Shown here piece by piece: positions 24,484-37,490 of a stretch of 64,000 bases of DNA; within the stretch, counting starts at the first letter, position 1; the number at the start of each line of letters is the position of its first letter. Source of the stretch: Echinococcus granulosus (Eukaryota; Platyhelminthes; Cestoda; Cyclophyllidea; Taeniidae); NCBI RefSeq assembly GCF_000524195.1, contig NW_020170384.1, forward strand, positions 247,198 to 311,197, given 5' to 3'. A program made the translations under genes and the position numbers. The notes below the pieces were generated by a model that did no database searches, was not told the origin of the DNA, and worked only from the letters and a program-made list of their open reading frames with translations.

Positions 24484-27400
24484 GACAAGTTTTCCTTGGC
24501 AATACATTCAAAAAAATTGCCGCGAATAGGTAGTTTCAAGCAGTCAAGCCTGTAGTATACTTGCAGAATTCGAGGTACTCAACAATCGGATGCCAGTTTT
24601 AAATACTACACATTTATCCATTTACTCTCAGGTGGCACATTCAAAATCGCAGAGAAACCATGGTGCTTACACCACCAGACCATGATTTTACCGTTGGAGA
24701 GTAAAGGAATCAAGCAAACTGATTTTTTTGCCAACAAGTCATCAAATAAATTGCTATATTATCAAGTCGACGATTTTTATTCATTGATAAGGAATGATGC
24801 CCAGCTCGCATTTAGTAAACTAAGAGCAGTGGCAGGCCTCCGATTTGTTAAACGACAATGCCCATCTTTTACGTCACAGAAAGGCGACCATCACAATAGT
24901 AAACATTCGATAAGTGTCTACTTGCTTCATAGATTTGCTTTTAAATGCCATGAACAATTAGAGTAAATTCCTGCTATATTTGCATACCATTAAACGGCTG
25001 TTTAGTAGCCATGCATGCAACCGAGACAAAGTTTTGGGTTGTTTTGCATGAAGCACGTCAGAAATAATTTAGAATTGCTGAACCGAGTAGTGAGAGTGTA
25101 ATTTACCCAACTCAATCATTTGAAATTTGCTCAAAATATACCATTTTTACGAAAGGATGGCAGAACTTTAAGTATGGAGGTTATGAATACTTCCTAAAGT
25201 GGAATGAAATCCATTGCATATTTCCTTTAGGTCCAGGCTTACGCCTTGTCCAGTCATATTAAATGCTCGGAAATGCCCTCCTGTGATTGTTTGCCTTTCG
25301 CTCGAAGGCTACTAGTTCAAGACTCCAAATAGTTGTGCTCCAGCTCCCGTCGATGAATGATTGTAAGGCGAAGTCAGCGGTATGCGTGTGCTAATGATTT
25401 TAGAGTACCAGTTCACATCCTTTGTAAATTTTATTGCATCAAATGACTGCACGGTCATAGGAAATGCTCCCACTCCCAACCAATATGAAATGAAATCCCT
25501 TCTGGTGGTACTTTAATCGAACCCAATTCTGTCTGCTGTAAACGTTAAATAGCAGTTTAGAGATTTTATGCAGGAAATATGATATCGAAGTTAAAACAGC
25601 TTTCCAGGAAATGAGATGTCAGGTACGAAGAAATTTGTAAAACTATTATTTTAGTAAATTGCAACAACGAAAACTATATTACAATTAGGAAGGGAGGCGG
25701 ATATAAGTTGAGTAAAGCTACAAAAATGTAAAATAATGACACATTCAGAAGAACTGACTTTGCACGTTCCAGTATGGTTGGATAAATGAAAAAGGTTGTG
25801 CTTGTTTGCACAACAAATCACCATCCCTGGTGTTATTTATGTAGGGAGTAGACTTGAGGCACAAAGGCAGGCCTGCCTGTGCTCCGGCATGTGGGTAAAC
25901 ATGACTGGCGATTCAATAAAAGAGCGCCGCCGCTCCGTGTGGCGCACAAAACCCTTTTGCAGTCGGTCAATCGACCAACCAGTCAGCCTTAGGCTTATCC
26001 TTAGAAGGGAGTGTGTTTATTAGGAAAAACTCACTTCTTCTGCCCAAAGTCACGACCCTCCCCTTCTTCCTCCTCCTCCTCCAAATGTCGCACCGACACC
26101 TTTGATGATCACAAATTCCCTTTTACAAGGGGAATCCCGATACTTGCTACAACACTTTAAAATGTACGTTAAATAAAATGCAAAATACTTACGGTGTATA
26201 AAAATAAGTCTTTAGATTTATTTGGTTCAATTCGTCATTGTATGCAATTCAATGCACAAAAGTGTCTACTTTTGACATAATTGAGTTGAAATCCCACGCA
26301 GGTGATTTCACAGCTTGAAAAGTTAGCATAATCTATGAGTCTTAGTAAAAAATAGTTTACCCACTGCAAATCCATGAGCAGAAAATGTAACAGAATTGCA
26401 GGTTGGTTATAATTACTTGAGTCTAGCATAAATTTGTCATAATCAACTTGCACCGGTCATCGCAATCGAGGGGTCAAAACGAGCATTGAGAAGGTGAATG
26501 AATTACTAAACCACCTAAATCAACAAAGTACTGCTTGTTCAAAGTTATGCATAGTCATCATGATCAACGAATTCGTATAACGGCTGTTTTAAATTATTCT
26601 TCAAATTATTTCATATTTCATTTTCCTTAGAATCATTTAATGAAAAGCAGGCACTTTGCTTTGCGTTACGGTCACTGATCATGTTATGGTCTGTCCTTAA
26701 ATAACCAGATACGTGCTAATCGCTTTTCGAGGCAAATGACAACCTCAAGTTTCACTTTTTAAGTTTAAGCTCAAGTTAATCAGGCGGTATATAGTTGAGT
26801 CATCTCGCATTGCGAGGAAGAACACCCAGGTTGACCATGCTTTCTTTACTTCTTAAAGTGAAATCTCAACTTCTCCTCTCCTAACATAATAATTATCGTT
26901 GGCAAACAGATGTTTGTGTATATCAAACCATCGTGTCCTCTCATCAAAGTGTGTCGGCCTACAAAGTGCAAAGCTTATTTTTGAAAAAAAGTTGCCTGAT
27001 TTGCGAAATCATTTCGCATTCGATAAAATCCTCCAGAGCTTAGTTTGCGTATGTTAATCATTCTGTACAAAATTCAGAGAATGCTTCTTCAACTCTTACT
27101 GACCAAATTTTATCTGGTTTCTGATTTCCAGTCCATCAGGTGAGCAATATCATACTTACTAATGAAAGCTACATGTGTCGGTCAGTTGCAGTCCTTCATC
27201 GGACATTATGGCCATCAGAGGACCTCAAAGTCAAATTTAACGGTCCAAAGAAATTTAAACACCAAAAAATTGTCTACAAAACCTTTTGGTGTTGTTAAGC
27301 ATTTAATGGCCATAGATAAAGGTTTTAATGTCGCAGGAATGTGAATGAATAGAAACGCAATACAAACTAGTACCTTTTCCTCATGACTTACCTATTTTTC

Positions 27401-27620
27401 CTCATTACAAATTCTTCTTTCCTCTACATTACTCTAATCAAATGACGACCATCTTTGGTTTATGTGGACGTAACATCGTTGAATATTTGAGAAAAATTGA
27501 CGTTAAAAGTGGATGATTTGACCCCCCCTCATCAGCAGACACACAAGCAAGGCAAAGAGGTGTTTGCAAGTGTGTTGTGTAAAGAGAACCGTTTCACAGC
27601 TAGAAAGAATGCCTTCTGTC
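24484..27620. other. Intergenic, nothing firmly recognised
   Basis: AT-rich sequence. It includes a short CT-rich stretch near 26062..26083 that reads as a run of Glu codons on the minus strand; see the rejected items. Confidence 0.5.
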
Positions 27621-27721
27621 TTACAGAGGGATGAAATCGAAAGCGCCTTCCTGACGGAAGTCCTTCATGTCCCTCCGTGGTGACTCATCGCCCCACACTG
27701 ACATCCTTTTGGCTGTGGCAT
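27621..27721 (-). CDS. Candidate terminal coding exon, unrecognised
   Basis: A minus-strand open stretch ending in TAA at 27621. After an acceptor-like CCCCAG it reads ATAKRMSVWGDESPRRDM, then KDFRQEGAFDFIPL and stop. The charged, aromatic composition looks like a real protein C-terminus rather than chance. An alternative acceptor (AAAAG at 27706) would begin with the codon for M and would keep frame with the candidate exon at 27899..27945. I recognise no family, and no further upstream exons were identified. Confidence 0.35.
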
Positions 27722-27898
27722 CTGGGGCACGATCAGTTCATTCCACATGGCATATAAATAACAGTGAAAAGCGACAATTATCCCTATTCGAGTTTTATGC
27801 CAATGTGTCATCCAAATTTATTTTTTTTGCCGCGGGTGCTTGTGTTTACTAGAAATTAAAAAATACCTGCACAATAGGCTCATGTAATAACAAAAGAC

Positions 27899-27945
27899 CT
27901 GTCTCGTGCCTTTTTGATCAGATCTTTCGCTCCCATGTTAAGAAA
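27899..27945 (-). CDS. Candidate short internal exon, unrecognised
   Basis: A 47-nt stretch with a good pyrimidine-rich acceptor (GTTCTCATCTTTTCAG) and a donor GACAG/GTCTTT. Only one frame is open: FLNMGAKDLIKKARD, ending in phase 2. It would splice in frame to the candidate terminal exon at 27621 if the AAAAG acceptor is used. The pairing is inference from splice signals and frame only. Confidence 0.3.
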
Positions 27946-28475
27946 CTGAAAAGATGAGAACAAAATTACCATAATTAAAAATGACGTATTTTGGAAGATT
28001 TGTCACTTGAATTCCGATGTGATATAAGACGTCTGTAATTCCCTATCGCGAGACCGTTTGTTCGCTGGATTGACGCTTCAGAATGCACTGCCTAGCCAAA
28101 CAGGAAGAACACCATAGAAGTGCAACAGATACGCAATTAAATTTGTAAGATATCTTTGGTTCAGGCAATATTAATTTAGCCCGAGGTATCTTTTTATAAT
28201 TGGTCCAATCTCTGGAGACTTGCGCGTTGCCATTTCTTCTGATGTTTGCTACCTTAGATAAAATAACATTCTTTTAATAAGAGTTTTATTTCGTGTCTAG
28301 ACGGCACATTACTTAGAGCTTTGCTTAAGCACTGAAAAGGTTATGAGCCTCCACTGAATGAATCAAATAAAGTCCATAAATAAATTAATAAAATAAATGA
28401 ATTCGTAGCCAAATATAAGTCTGTATGGTCAGTATTTTGGAAATTTTGAGGAAGTGTAAGTCATACTGAAATATG

Positions 28476-28493
28476 TTGCCATTGCAATGGCAA
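28476..28493. repeat. Perfect 18-bp palindrome
   Basis: TTGCCATTG joined directly to its reverse complement CAATGGCAA. It lies in a gene-free stretch. Confidence 0.9.
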
Positions 28494-29050
28494 AATCTGT
28501 CAATTCTAGTCGATTGACAATACCACTTATTTTAAACCTCTAATAATGACCGACATGAAAAAAGATGATACAATTGATTGTAAAACTCCACTTCATTGAA
28601 TTACAGCCACAGGCCAACACAACTCATCGCTTTAACCTTTGGATTTTCACATACTACTCCCAGGGCCCGAAATCTATAACGCTTCTGTTTGGACACTCTA
28701 AAGTTTTAACAGTGGAGAATGGCCTAAGCCCTGCTCTTTCTTACCCTATTTTAGTTTGAAATTAATTCTAGACATCCTTCCATGGACACACAAAAAATAG
28801 CTTTTAGCTGATGATAAAGTAAAAGACAACATGAAATGTTTACGGTAGTGTAAGCAAATAATTCACCTGCGATGTGCGTGGCCATTAATTGTAACAAATT
28901 CCCAGTAAAATACTCGGGTTTACGGTAATTTTTATTGCTTAGGGGACAATTAGTTTATTCGAAAAGTTGTTCACGCTTGGTGTGTAATTCATCACGTCCT
29001 TGCGGACAGCACTAATCAATTAGCGCGGGCGGCTCGGTTAATCATTCACT

Positions 29051-29074
29051 CGGGGAGGCGCTGACGCCTCACCG
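29051..29074. repeat. GC-rich hairpin
   Basis: The ten-base arm cggggaggcg, a ctga loop and the arm cgcctcaccg pair at nine of ten positions. It sits in a GC-rich island unlike the surrounding AT-rich DNA. No RNA family is recognised, and it does not look like a tRNA or snRNA. Confidence 0.6.
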
Positions 29075-32000
29075 GATTACTGCCTCGCAAAAGTCGTTTT
29101 ATGCTCAGGCACTTCCAGCGCTCGTAACTCCAATGGAAACTGCAGCAGGAATTTTTTAAAATATTAAAGCAACTCCTACCCACGGATTTGCAAGTTATTC
29201 TTGAAATGCTGCGTTTTGGCGAAAATTACCGGTTTGGAGTAATCTAATTACATCCTTTGCCACTCAAAAGCAGTGTAAACTTTTTACCATGAGCAGTAGG
29301 TCTTTTACTTTGCTGTCGAAAAATTTGACACAATCAGATTTGCACTGCTTTGATATAAGGCAACAAAAGATCGTTTGTTAAATGACTTTTAGTGTTTTTA
29401 AACTCTACTAGAAATTGATTTGCCTAATCCGCGTTTTCGAGAAGATTATCTGCTTAGTGAAATATTTGGCCAAAATAGTGACACAAAATTCAAAACAGTA
29501 GATCTGGCTATTTACTTTATGTTATCATTGCAAAAATACTGCTTATTTCCCCGTTTCAGAGTAGACGCCATTTAACGACGAATACGAGTGGAAGTGGCTC
29601 CGAGTTCAAAATCTACTGTCTTGTCCGACTCTTTTGATCCATTAATTTGCTAAGGATGAACTAGAGTGTCTCACACAAGCTTGCCTGTCAGAGCCCAAGA
29701 AACATGCGAAGTGCAGTTAAGTCTAGTTAAAAGTAATGAGCTTTTCACTCCTTGCACTTGTAAACATTGGTCACATTTTGGCCGAAATTTTGAGCAGTTT
29801 GGGAAAAGTCTTATTATATGTGATGTATGGCATTCGCAATATTTGCTGGAAATGCAAATACCAGTAGAAACAGGCACCGCGCGGTGTGCCTTTATGAAAA
29901 TGCATTAATTGTTTCTCAAACCGACAACAATTTCACCTTTCCGTGCTTATAATTATTACTTTCAGGCAAGGGTGATGACGGAATATCTCGAAAATAATTT
30001 TGGTCTTATACTTAGCCGGCATTATTCTAATGAGTGTATCATAAAGTCTTCGCGTTGCTCTTTTCTGCTATGAAGCATTCGCCATCCAACCTGTAGGATG
30101 CATCACGCAAAGTATTTTCTAAAAGATAGTCCGTGCCGTTTGGGAACCTCCTGGCAACCAGGCCCTAATTTTAGAGTGCAATTATCTTGATAAATCCCAA
30201 AATAACTCTGCCATAAAAACAGTGGCCTCTACTCTCACCGAGCCATCAATTTCTCCGTCTCAATGTGTTAATGGTTTATGTCACCATTTATAATTGGGAC
30301 TGAGCAACACCAGTTTATTCGATCCCCATTTAATGCATTAACAGTGATATTTCATTATTTTAATCAATCGTCGACCTCAAGCGCCCACAAGCTATGCTGT
30401 CCTTTTAAGTATAATATCACCAAATTTCCTTTATTATCAACATATACTGATCGAAAAGTATCGTCCAGCACTCACGCTGGTCATAAAATTGTATTGCTTT
30501 TATGGAAAAAACTAAAACCTTCGTAAAAATTACAATATTCCATCACATGACACGCCGCCTTGAATGTTTTCCATGTCACTGACATTTTGCAAAAATGGTT
30601 CCCATTGTCATCACTTCGAGGTAAAAAGTAAGTGATATCTTTTAAATGTAGCAGCATCACTCTTTTTAAATTAACAGCAATTTTTCAGTGGTGAAAGATG
30701 CCGGTTATGCCTCGCACTTAACCCCTCTCACCTTGATTTGTAATAATGTAATGCTCGTGGTTTTGTATTAGCGAATGTCAAAAATTTTCTTGAGAACTAC
30801 TTTGATGCATATTTGCCATTTACCAAACCAGTCTTTCCCTAAAAACCTTCGGAAAATTCCAAATGGTTTACTTGAAATTTGAGCCTTGGAAATAAATAAC
30901 CTATTCCAGTTTTTCATCACGTCGGCGGAAAAAAAATAAGTCCTTGGTTTTTATATTTTCTGGAAACAATGAGCGCGAAACAGTGAACAAATGTGTCATG
31001 ACTATTTATCTTACTTCATACCCGATCGATGTATTTTCTTATTTTCTTTTAAACTAGAGTCGAGCAAACCTCAAATCCCTTTTAAGTGCTTGAAGTGGCA
31101 ACAGCAGCGGCTTTTTAACATGTGAATGTATGAAAGCAGTTTAACACATGAATGAGGAAAGATGAAACTTTAAATCATTCCAAATGTTCAAAATGATACA
31201 CCGTACGTGTGTTTAACGTGCTCCAGCTAACAGATGCCACTAAAGTTTATTTCTTTGAACCTGATAAAATACCCAGTTGTAGTAAAAGACCTAATGTAAT
31301 CCCCTTACTTCTAACAAAGCATTTTCAATTACACAATGGTCCACGATCAAGTTTGCGTGATCATACTTGAGCAGCGAAGGGCTAAGCGCACATCCGGAAA
31401 GGACAATATACAGGTTCAATAGATGTTGTGGTGCTTCACAATCTGATTAAAAGAATGCGTCTTGTTTTAGTAAATATACAGTGCATTCAATCAACTTTTA
31501 TAAATTTACGCCTCCTTACTTAAGCATTAATTCGATTATTTTTTCTTTTTGAAGTAGTAGTAGTTCATTTTAAGTCAGATGAGCAAGCAATCGCTGGATT
31601 GAACTGAAAACTTACAACAAAGGTACATTTCCCTGAATATGTTAGAGAAATGGTCCATTACATGGTATTTATTCAAGCATTTGGATGCGCTAATCGTATC
31701 ATCTTTGACACCATCTAACCGCAGTGATCTAGGAAGTGTACTGATTTAATAATCACATAAGTTACGAGTCTGCACTGGCTTCTGCAATGTGGTCTGCCAG
31801 CCAGTGACTGCATCTTCTACTATTAGTGTGAATTTTTGTAAAGGCTTTGCAGGTGACCACTGATTATAGGTGCAACGTTAATAAGGACACGAAAAGGTGC
31901 TTTCCCTTAATCAGGAAAGAGCCTCTTCTGTGTCGCGTATTAAATGAAAATGCAATGGCGTTAAAATTGCCTGTGTATACTCCACCAGCGAATCCTGAGG

Positions 32001-35000
32001 GCAGTAATAAAGAAATTAGGATGGCAATTACCCTTTCCTTTGTCCCACAAGGATTAAACGCAAAAATATATATTTTTTCCCATAGCATTTTTAACATTCT
32101 TGAGACTAAAAAAGTGCAAATACCTCACGTCCCGTATATGTAGAAGTGGAGGCTGAGGGAGCTTCATAAAAGCCAGTACTTTCGTGGTCTGACTCTCCTT
32201 AAGACTGGACGGGTAGCTCTTCTGATACTAGCTTTGAAACTTCATAATTGATACTTGTAGCACACGACCTTTAAATATTTGCAGGAATCTACCAAAGAAT
32301 TATAGCTTATTACAATTCTGCAACTATATATTCAATTTGTGGTTCATTACAAAAATCGTCTCAAAATTTTGAGATAAAAAGCAAGGAAAATTAACAGGTG
32401 GAAATGTTACTTGAGGAGTGCCAGAAATGTTGGCTAATAGTTTCACAGTTTTTTTGCCTCTAGGCTGTTTTCTTAGAACTTCACGCTTCATTAATTTAAT
32501 AGAGCTTTATTGATGTGTTCAATTTTTTGCTCTCTTCTAGTGGCTCCATACTCAAAGTAGCAAACATAAGGCAGTTTAGCATCCAAGACCTAAATCAAAA
32601 TGAGCATTTTCTGTTACTTTCTATTTATTCTTCCTACTTGCCTTTTAAAATAACTACAAAACAAGCTTTTGAATAGAATATTCACAATATGTAGAGGGTA
32701 AAATACGTCTGTTTGCAATCTTGCGTTCTGTTGGCGATGGAGTCCAGCTACGCAGTGCTGAAAGAGGTAGTTTGATCCAAACCGAACAGACTCGGTAAAA
32801 TTCCCTTCAGGTGAATCTTTAAATTGCGCCTCATGTTTCTCATGGCTAGGAAACGCACGGATCCCATGCACCACTCCAGCTTTTTTGCCCGAATTCGCGT
32901 AAAACACCTGAAGCCTAAAAATAGTAAGAGAGTCGCTAGAACACAAGGTTATTCCCTAAAAATTCTCGTCTATTTTATAGTTAATCGGATACTGAAACTT
33001 CCCAAATCTGTAAAAATTTACTCCACCTGATGATAAAATAATTTTCCAGATTTAATTAGGGCTACTTGTGGCACTGCAGCAGTCAAAATCCAAATGAAAG
33101 TGGTATTCAGGAGATAACTAAAATTCATTTATGGGGTGGTTTAAAGTTATAGTGGCCTACTTAAGTTTTGTAAAAGCGTCAAGCCCTTTGCTAAACTTCA
33201 TTTACTGCCGAAAACTTAGAAGCACAGGACTGGAAACTGACTCATCTGCGGAGTGGGTATAACACAGATTTAGTTATGTTTATTTTGATTTACTTAGCTT
33301 ATTTCCAAAATCTTGATCAGGGTTGTAGGACATCTCTGAAGGGGTTCTGATGTTACTCCTGCTATGGACGGTTTTGAAATTTTGATTTTTCTCCCTCTCT
33401 GGGTAGAGAACCATCTTTAAAATTTTAAATGCCTAATTCACTCTACTTTGGTTTGAATTTGAGTTTTGGGCAATTATGGTGAAAATGTGCGATAAGCAGA
33501 TAATTTTAACTTGGCAAAGGAAAATTGCGGACTTTTGTAGTCAAACCTTAGCTGCTTCCGCACACTTTTGGTTTTTAGAAAACCTTTAAGGCATCTACAT
33601 GAATCCGAATAATCAGAAAGAGAAGCTGCCACCTTCTTGCCAAATATCACGAAATTAAAGGTGTTTATCAACATCATAAAAGGAACCTTTTTGTGTCCTA
33701 CACTCTTATTTTGTAAAATTAATAACTTGTAAATCGAGAGTACTCAGCATTCGATTCGTAATACAGGGGTTTTCTTATTTATGATTGCTTAGATGGGATG
33801 TAGTGATCTAATTCGGTGTCACCTTTTCAAAGGAGTTGTTCGAGATCACTGGCAAGTAAGTAAGACGATAGGTTAGATAAAGGTAACTTCTAGTTAAAGA
33901 TGATGGTAATCATCGCGAATTGCAAGATGCAAAAAATATCTAGCACTAACTTCTCTTAACAGAAAAAAATGTCCGTCTATTCCTGCTCTCCTCCACCAAT
34001 GTAATCATATAATGAAATAAAAAAAGGACACGTTCCTTTAAATTTGCCAACCCCTCCAATAAAGCGCAAAATCTCACCGAAGCGACGTAGAACGTAAACC
34101 CTTTGTCTTAACCTCTACTTCTTTTTCTTTTGGTAAGGTAAAGCTAAAATGAGGCAAAAAAATCTACTAGCTAAGCTTGGTGGCTTACTTCAAAGTAAAT
34201 TATTGGTCCCTCAGTACCTTCACTATACATCATTAGGGTTGTGTTAAGCAACTTGTAATTCCAAATCATTACTCTGTACTCTGAATCACTTTCGGTTATG
34301 CGGGAATCGTAATAACAGGTCTGGCAACGTGCAAGCCGGGAAAAAGTTCTCAAAATCTCTCCGATTAGCTCCCTATAATTTAAATTAGTGTATACTTTTG
34401 GAAATTGTGAAAATTATTGAAGAAAGCTTTCGTCGTTTAAAGAAAACTGATTACTAGCTTTCCTTCTGGGCAATGGTTAAAAGAAACGAAACTGAAACGC
34501 AATGCTATGCCTTGGTTTTTGGTGTAAACTGTTCCGTAGGATGAGAAGTTGCCATCATTTTCAAGATAACCCTGATATATTTGGTTCTTTTTTTTCTATT
34601 CATAAAAGGTAAAAATTCACAAACAAGTGCTAGGTCGGAAACAACATACGCATTGATCACTATGGTACAATTTCATGCAAAACTTGCTTGGCTTATTACA
34701 TTTGCGCTATAAATCAGGTTGTTCACAATTATTCTTGGGATATGCCACTGAGGTACTCCACTTGCTAAAAAGGCTTGCCATGCTGAGAGACACTTTATTT
34801 TATCACAGTAGTGTAAGGAACAATCAAATTCACTTTTTCTCATCATTTAACGCCCATGCATATGCATCTACATTGGGTAACATGATTTTGCAAATAATAA
34901 TTCAATGCTTCAACTGTCTGACTTGTAGTAAATGACAGCCTTATTTGAGCTTCACAATAAATTGACAGCACATGTTCAACCATCTCCTCGCCACAGCAAT

Positions 35001-36276
35001 GCTCTTGACAAATTTCCCTTGCCTCTTTTATGCTTCAATGGTAACTACCTGGCAGTCATAAGATTATACCCTAAAATGCGAACAAAAAAGTAGTGGGACA
35101 GTGAAGGAAATCATGAGTAATGGGGCATAGCAAATCAAGGTGATGAAATTCGTTATCAAAGCACAAATTAGTCAAGAGCATCATTGGGTTACTGTTTAAT
35201 TGTCGGTCGTGGATTGCTATCTGGGGGATTTTTGTGTCACAGTTGCTCTCTCGCAGGCCTTCGCGTCCACAGTAAACAAATTTGGCCACTCAATGAAGCG
35301 TAACCACGTAACACACTTTGCATTTTTAATTACTTTGAAAAAGAAGCTGCTAACAGGAAAAGGGTCATTTATTTTGATGGAATTATTGTTCGCTTCAGTC
35401 AAATTAAAATAGTACTTATCTTTTAATCAAGAGTGCTGAAGTAAAGAAAACTAGCAACGCGCTATAGCCCATTTACGAAAAAATTTTAAACTGCAGAGCA
35501 GATGATTGGGGAGCTGAGAAGCACAGGATGGTAGTAAAATTGTTAATAATAATGCATTTGTACGAAACGTAGTGAAGCTTAAATTTAAATATCAAATTTT
35601 TAAGTAGTTACGCAGTAAAGCTTATGTTTCGATGCAAAACTTTTCATCCGACTTGCATGAACGTGCATTTTTGAAGTAAAATTGCCGAATGCTTGAGACT
35701 AACTAATTCTTTTGTCAAAGATGCTTTACCCATGCTTTGCTACCAATGCTTAATTTTGGGTATTTTAACAATTTTGCAAATATTTACATCGTTTGTCTTG
35801 CTGAGTTTATGTTCTGAACGCAGATAGGCTCCTCCATGGTGGGTGACAGGCGGCATACCTTCTACTCATCACGAGACACTATTTATAATTCTTTTTACCC
35901 TGTTATTTTAAAAACTCAGGGAATTAAAACGTTATTGCTCACCGTCCTTTAACTTTTTGCCTCCGCTGTGTAATGTAAAATTGTGCTTTTAATTTACTTA
36001 AATTGGATTTGACTTTACGTCTACAGAGATATAGGAATGGATTCTCTGTTCCGTATAAGTAAAAGTGCACAATTCGTTCATAGTCTGAAGGATTGTTTAT
36101 TCTCAACTGTCAGCTGCAGCTGTCAAATCTTTTGTCCCTCTATTTTAATTGGCACATATCCAGAGATGGTCAATTTTTCAGATGAAAAGTTATCTTTTCA
36201 TTTAAACCTACTTGAACGTTTCCAGTGAGCTTTCATATTTGGCCAAATATTACAATGTTTTAGCTTATATTAAGAT

Positions 36277-36298
36277 ATTTGTCAGTAAACTGACAAAT
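36277..36298. repeat. Perfect hairpin, 9-bp stem
   Basis: ATTTGTCAG, loop TAAA, then CTGACAAAT. It is about 90 bp left of solo LTR 6. Function unknown. Confidence 0.85.
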
Positions 36299-36384
36299 TG
36301 AAAATTCCTGATTATCTTCAATAACCGGAATTTAAGATACTATGTAACTGAAGTGTGACATTTTCTAAATGCGCTCACATTTCC

Positions 36385-36560
36385 CGGCAGTGCCCTGAGA
36401 CTTCCTTGAAGACGAAAGAATACATAATATTTGGACAGAACATATATGTGTGTATTCGACATAGCATGGCCTGGAGGTTGGCCCACCCGGCAAAGGTGCA
36501 ATATCGGAGACCCAGTGTGTCCCTTTTACCAAAATTGGGTTAAACAACCTACGCATTACA
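36385..36560 (-). repeat. Solo LTR 6 of the TRIM-like family
   Basis: A minus-orientation copy. Plus-strand blocks are gagacttccttgaagacgaa, acataatatttggacagaac, catggcctggaggttggccc and ccggcaaaggtgc, with the end at gttaaacaacctacgcattaca. An open frame running through it (36431..36730) is a by-product of the repeat and not a gene. Confidence 0.7.
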
Positions 36561-37319
36561 GCCTAGTAAAAATTAAGTTGGATGAGGTCAATAGGAATTT
36601 TTCTAAATCACTAGGGGGTCCAAATGAAAATATTTATAAAATTTTTATTATTCACGTCCTGTCTGATGTATTTGAAAGCATCTATGCGACGTATAAGAAA
36701 TGGAAAAACAAATATCATAGAACAGTATGAAATAGTACTGCTGCTGCACCTTTTCATTTGCCTTTTTAACCCATCTTATCTGCGCAGTATCTAACCTCGG
36801 CTACTACTTCAGCCTTTGGTCCGAGTGCACGGACGTCATTTTTTGAGGAATTACTACTTCTCATTGGGGGAGAGACGTGTCTTCCGTCACCACCAGTCAG
36901 TTCAAGGCGGTAAACAATGGGCTATAATAAGAAAACTCTTAAATATTAAAGCTGAAACTCCTTAAGCACATCAAGAATTGGACGGCTGCACCTTTAGGAT
37001 AAACTGTTAAATAGCCAGTACACATGTGAGATTATAGGCACTGCATAAATAACTATGTGCCATAAAAAGATGCTGCTGTTTTGGTTACAAAATAAACAAA
37101 CTTCCCTATTTTACACCTTAAAAGGTAACTTTTAGTTAAGGTTTTATGTAAATTCCATGATTTATGAAATCCCGAAGTGGAGCACCTTCTCTTATCACCA
37201 CCTTTAATTGCAACAAAATAAAAAGTCGGTCATGAAATAAACTCTTCATAACCCTGAGGTCATTACATTCACTAGAGTTCTTCTATGGGTTACTAGGCTA
37301 TCCGACTCTTTGAAAATAC

Positions 37320-37490
37320 TATAACGCATGAATCTCCTGAGATCGTAACAAGTCGAAGTATTGCTGGCGAATATACATTACTAACTGAAAGAAAAGTTGT
37401 GGGGCGACCAATATTGCCCAAAGGCCAAGTCGGCGAACTAAATTACAACCTTAAGAGACCCAATTGCTCGTGTAGTCTGACACACAATAA
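37320..37490 (-). repeat. Solo LTR 7, highly degenerate
   Basis: Block order fits the family (tctcctgagatc, gtattgctggcgaatatac, gcccaaaggccaag) but identity is low and both ends are approximate. Confidence 0.35.

Larger units (their letters stand above)
27949..36276. other. Long stretch without recognised genes
   Basis: About 8.3 kb of AT-rich DNA. It holds two palindromic signals (28476..28493 and 29051..29074), a small GC-rich island around 28985..29110 and a double CAGCTG palindrome at 36111..36122. Several open frames of 70-110 codons (for example 31847..32143 on plus and 32614..32946 on minus) have no domain features. Confidence 0.5.

Noticed and set aside
26035..26099. Minus-strand stretch reading VSVRHLEEEEEEGEG with a GTGAGT donor, possibly an acidic exon.
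   Set aside because: The acceptor has no pyrimidine tract, a stop lies just upstream, and the Glu run comes from a simple GGA-type repeat.
32614..32946. 110-codon minus-strand frame after a TTTTTAG site.
   Set aside because: No recognisable domain and no convincing donor; low-complexity ends.
36431..36730. 99-codon plus-strand frame.
   Set aside because: Its first half lies within solo LTR 6 on the opposite strand; it is a by-product of the repeat.
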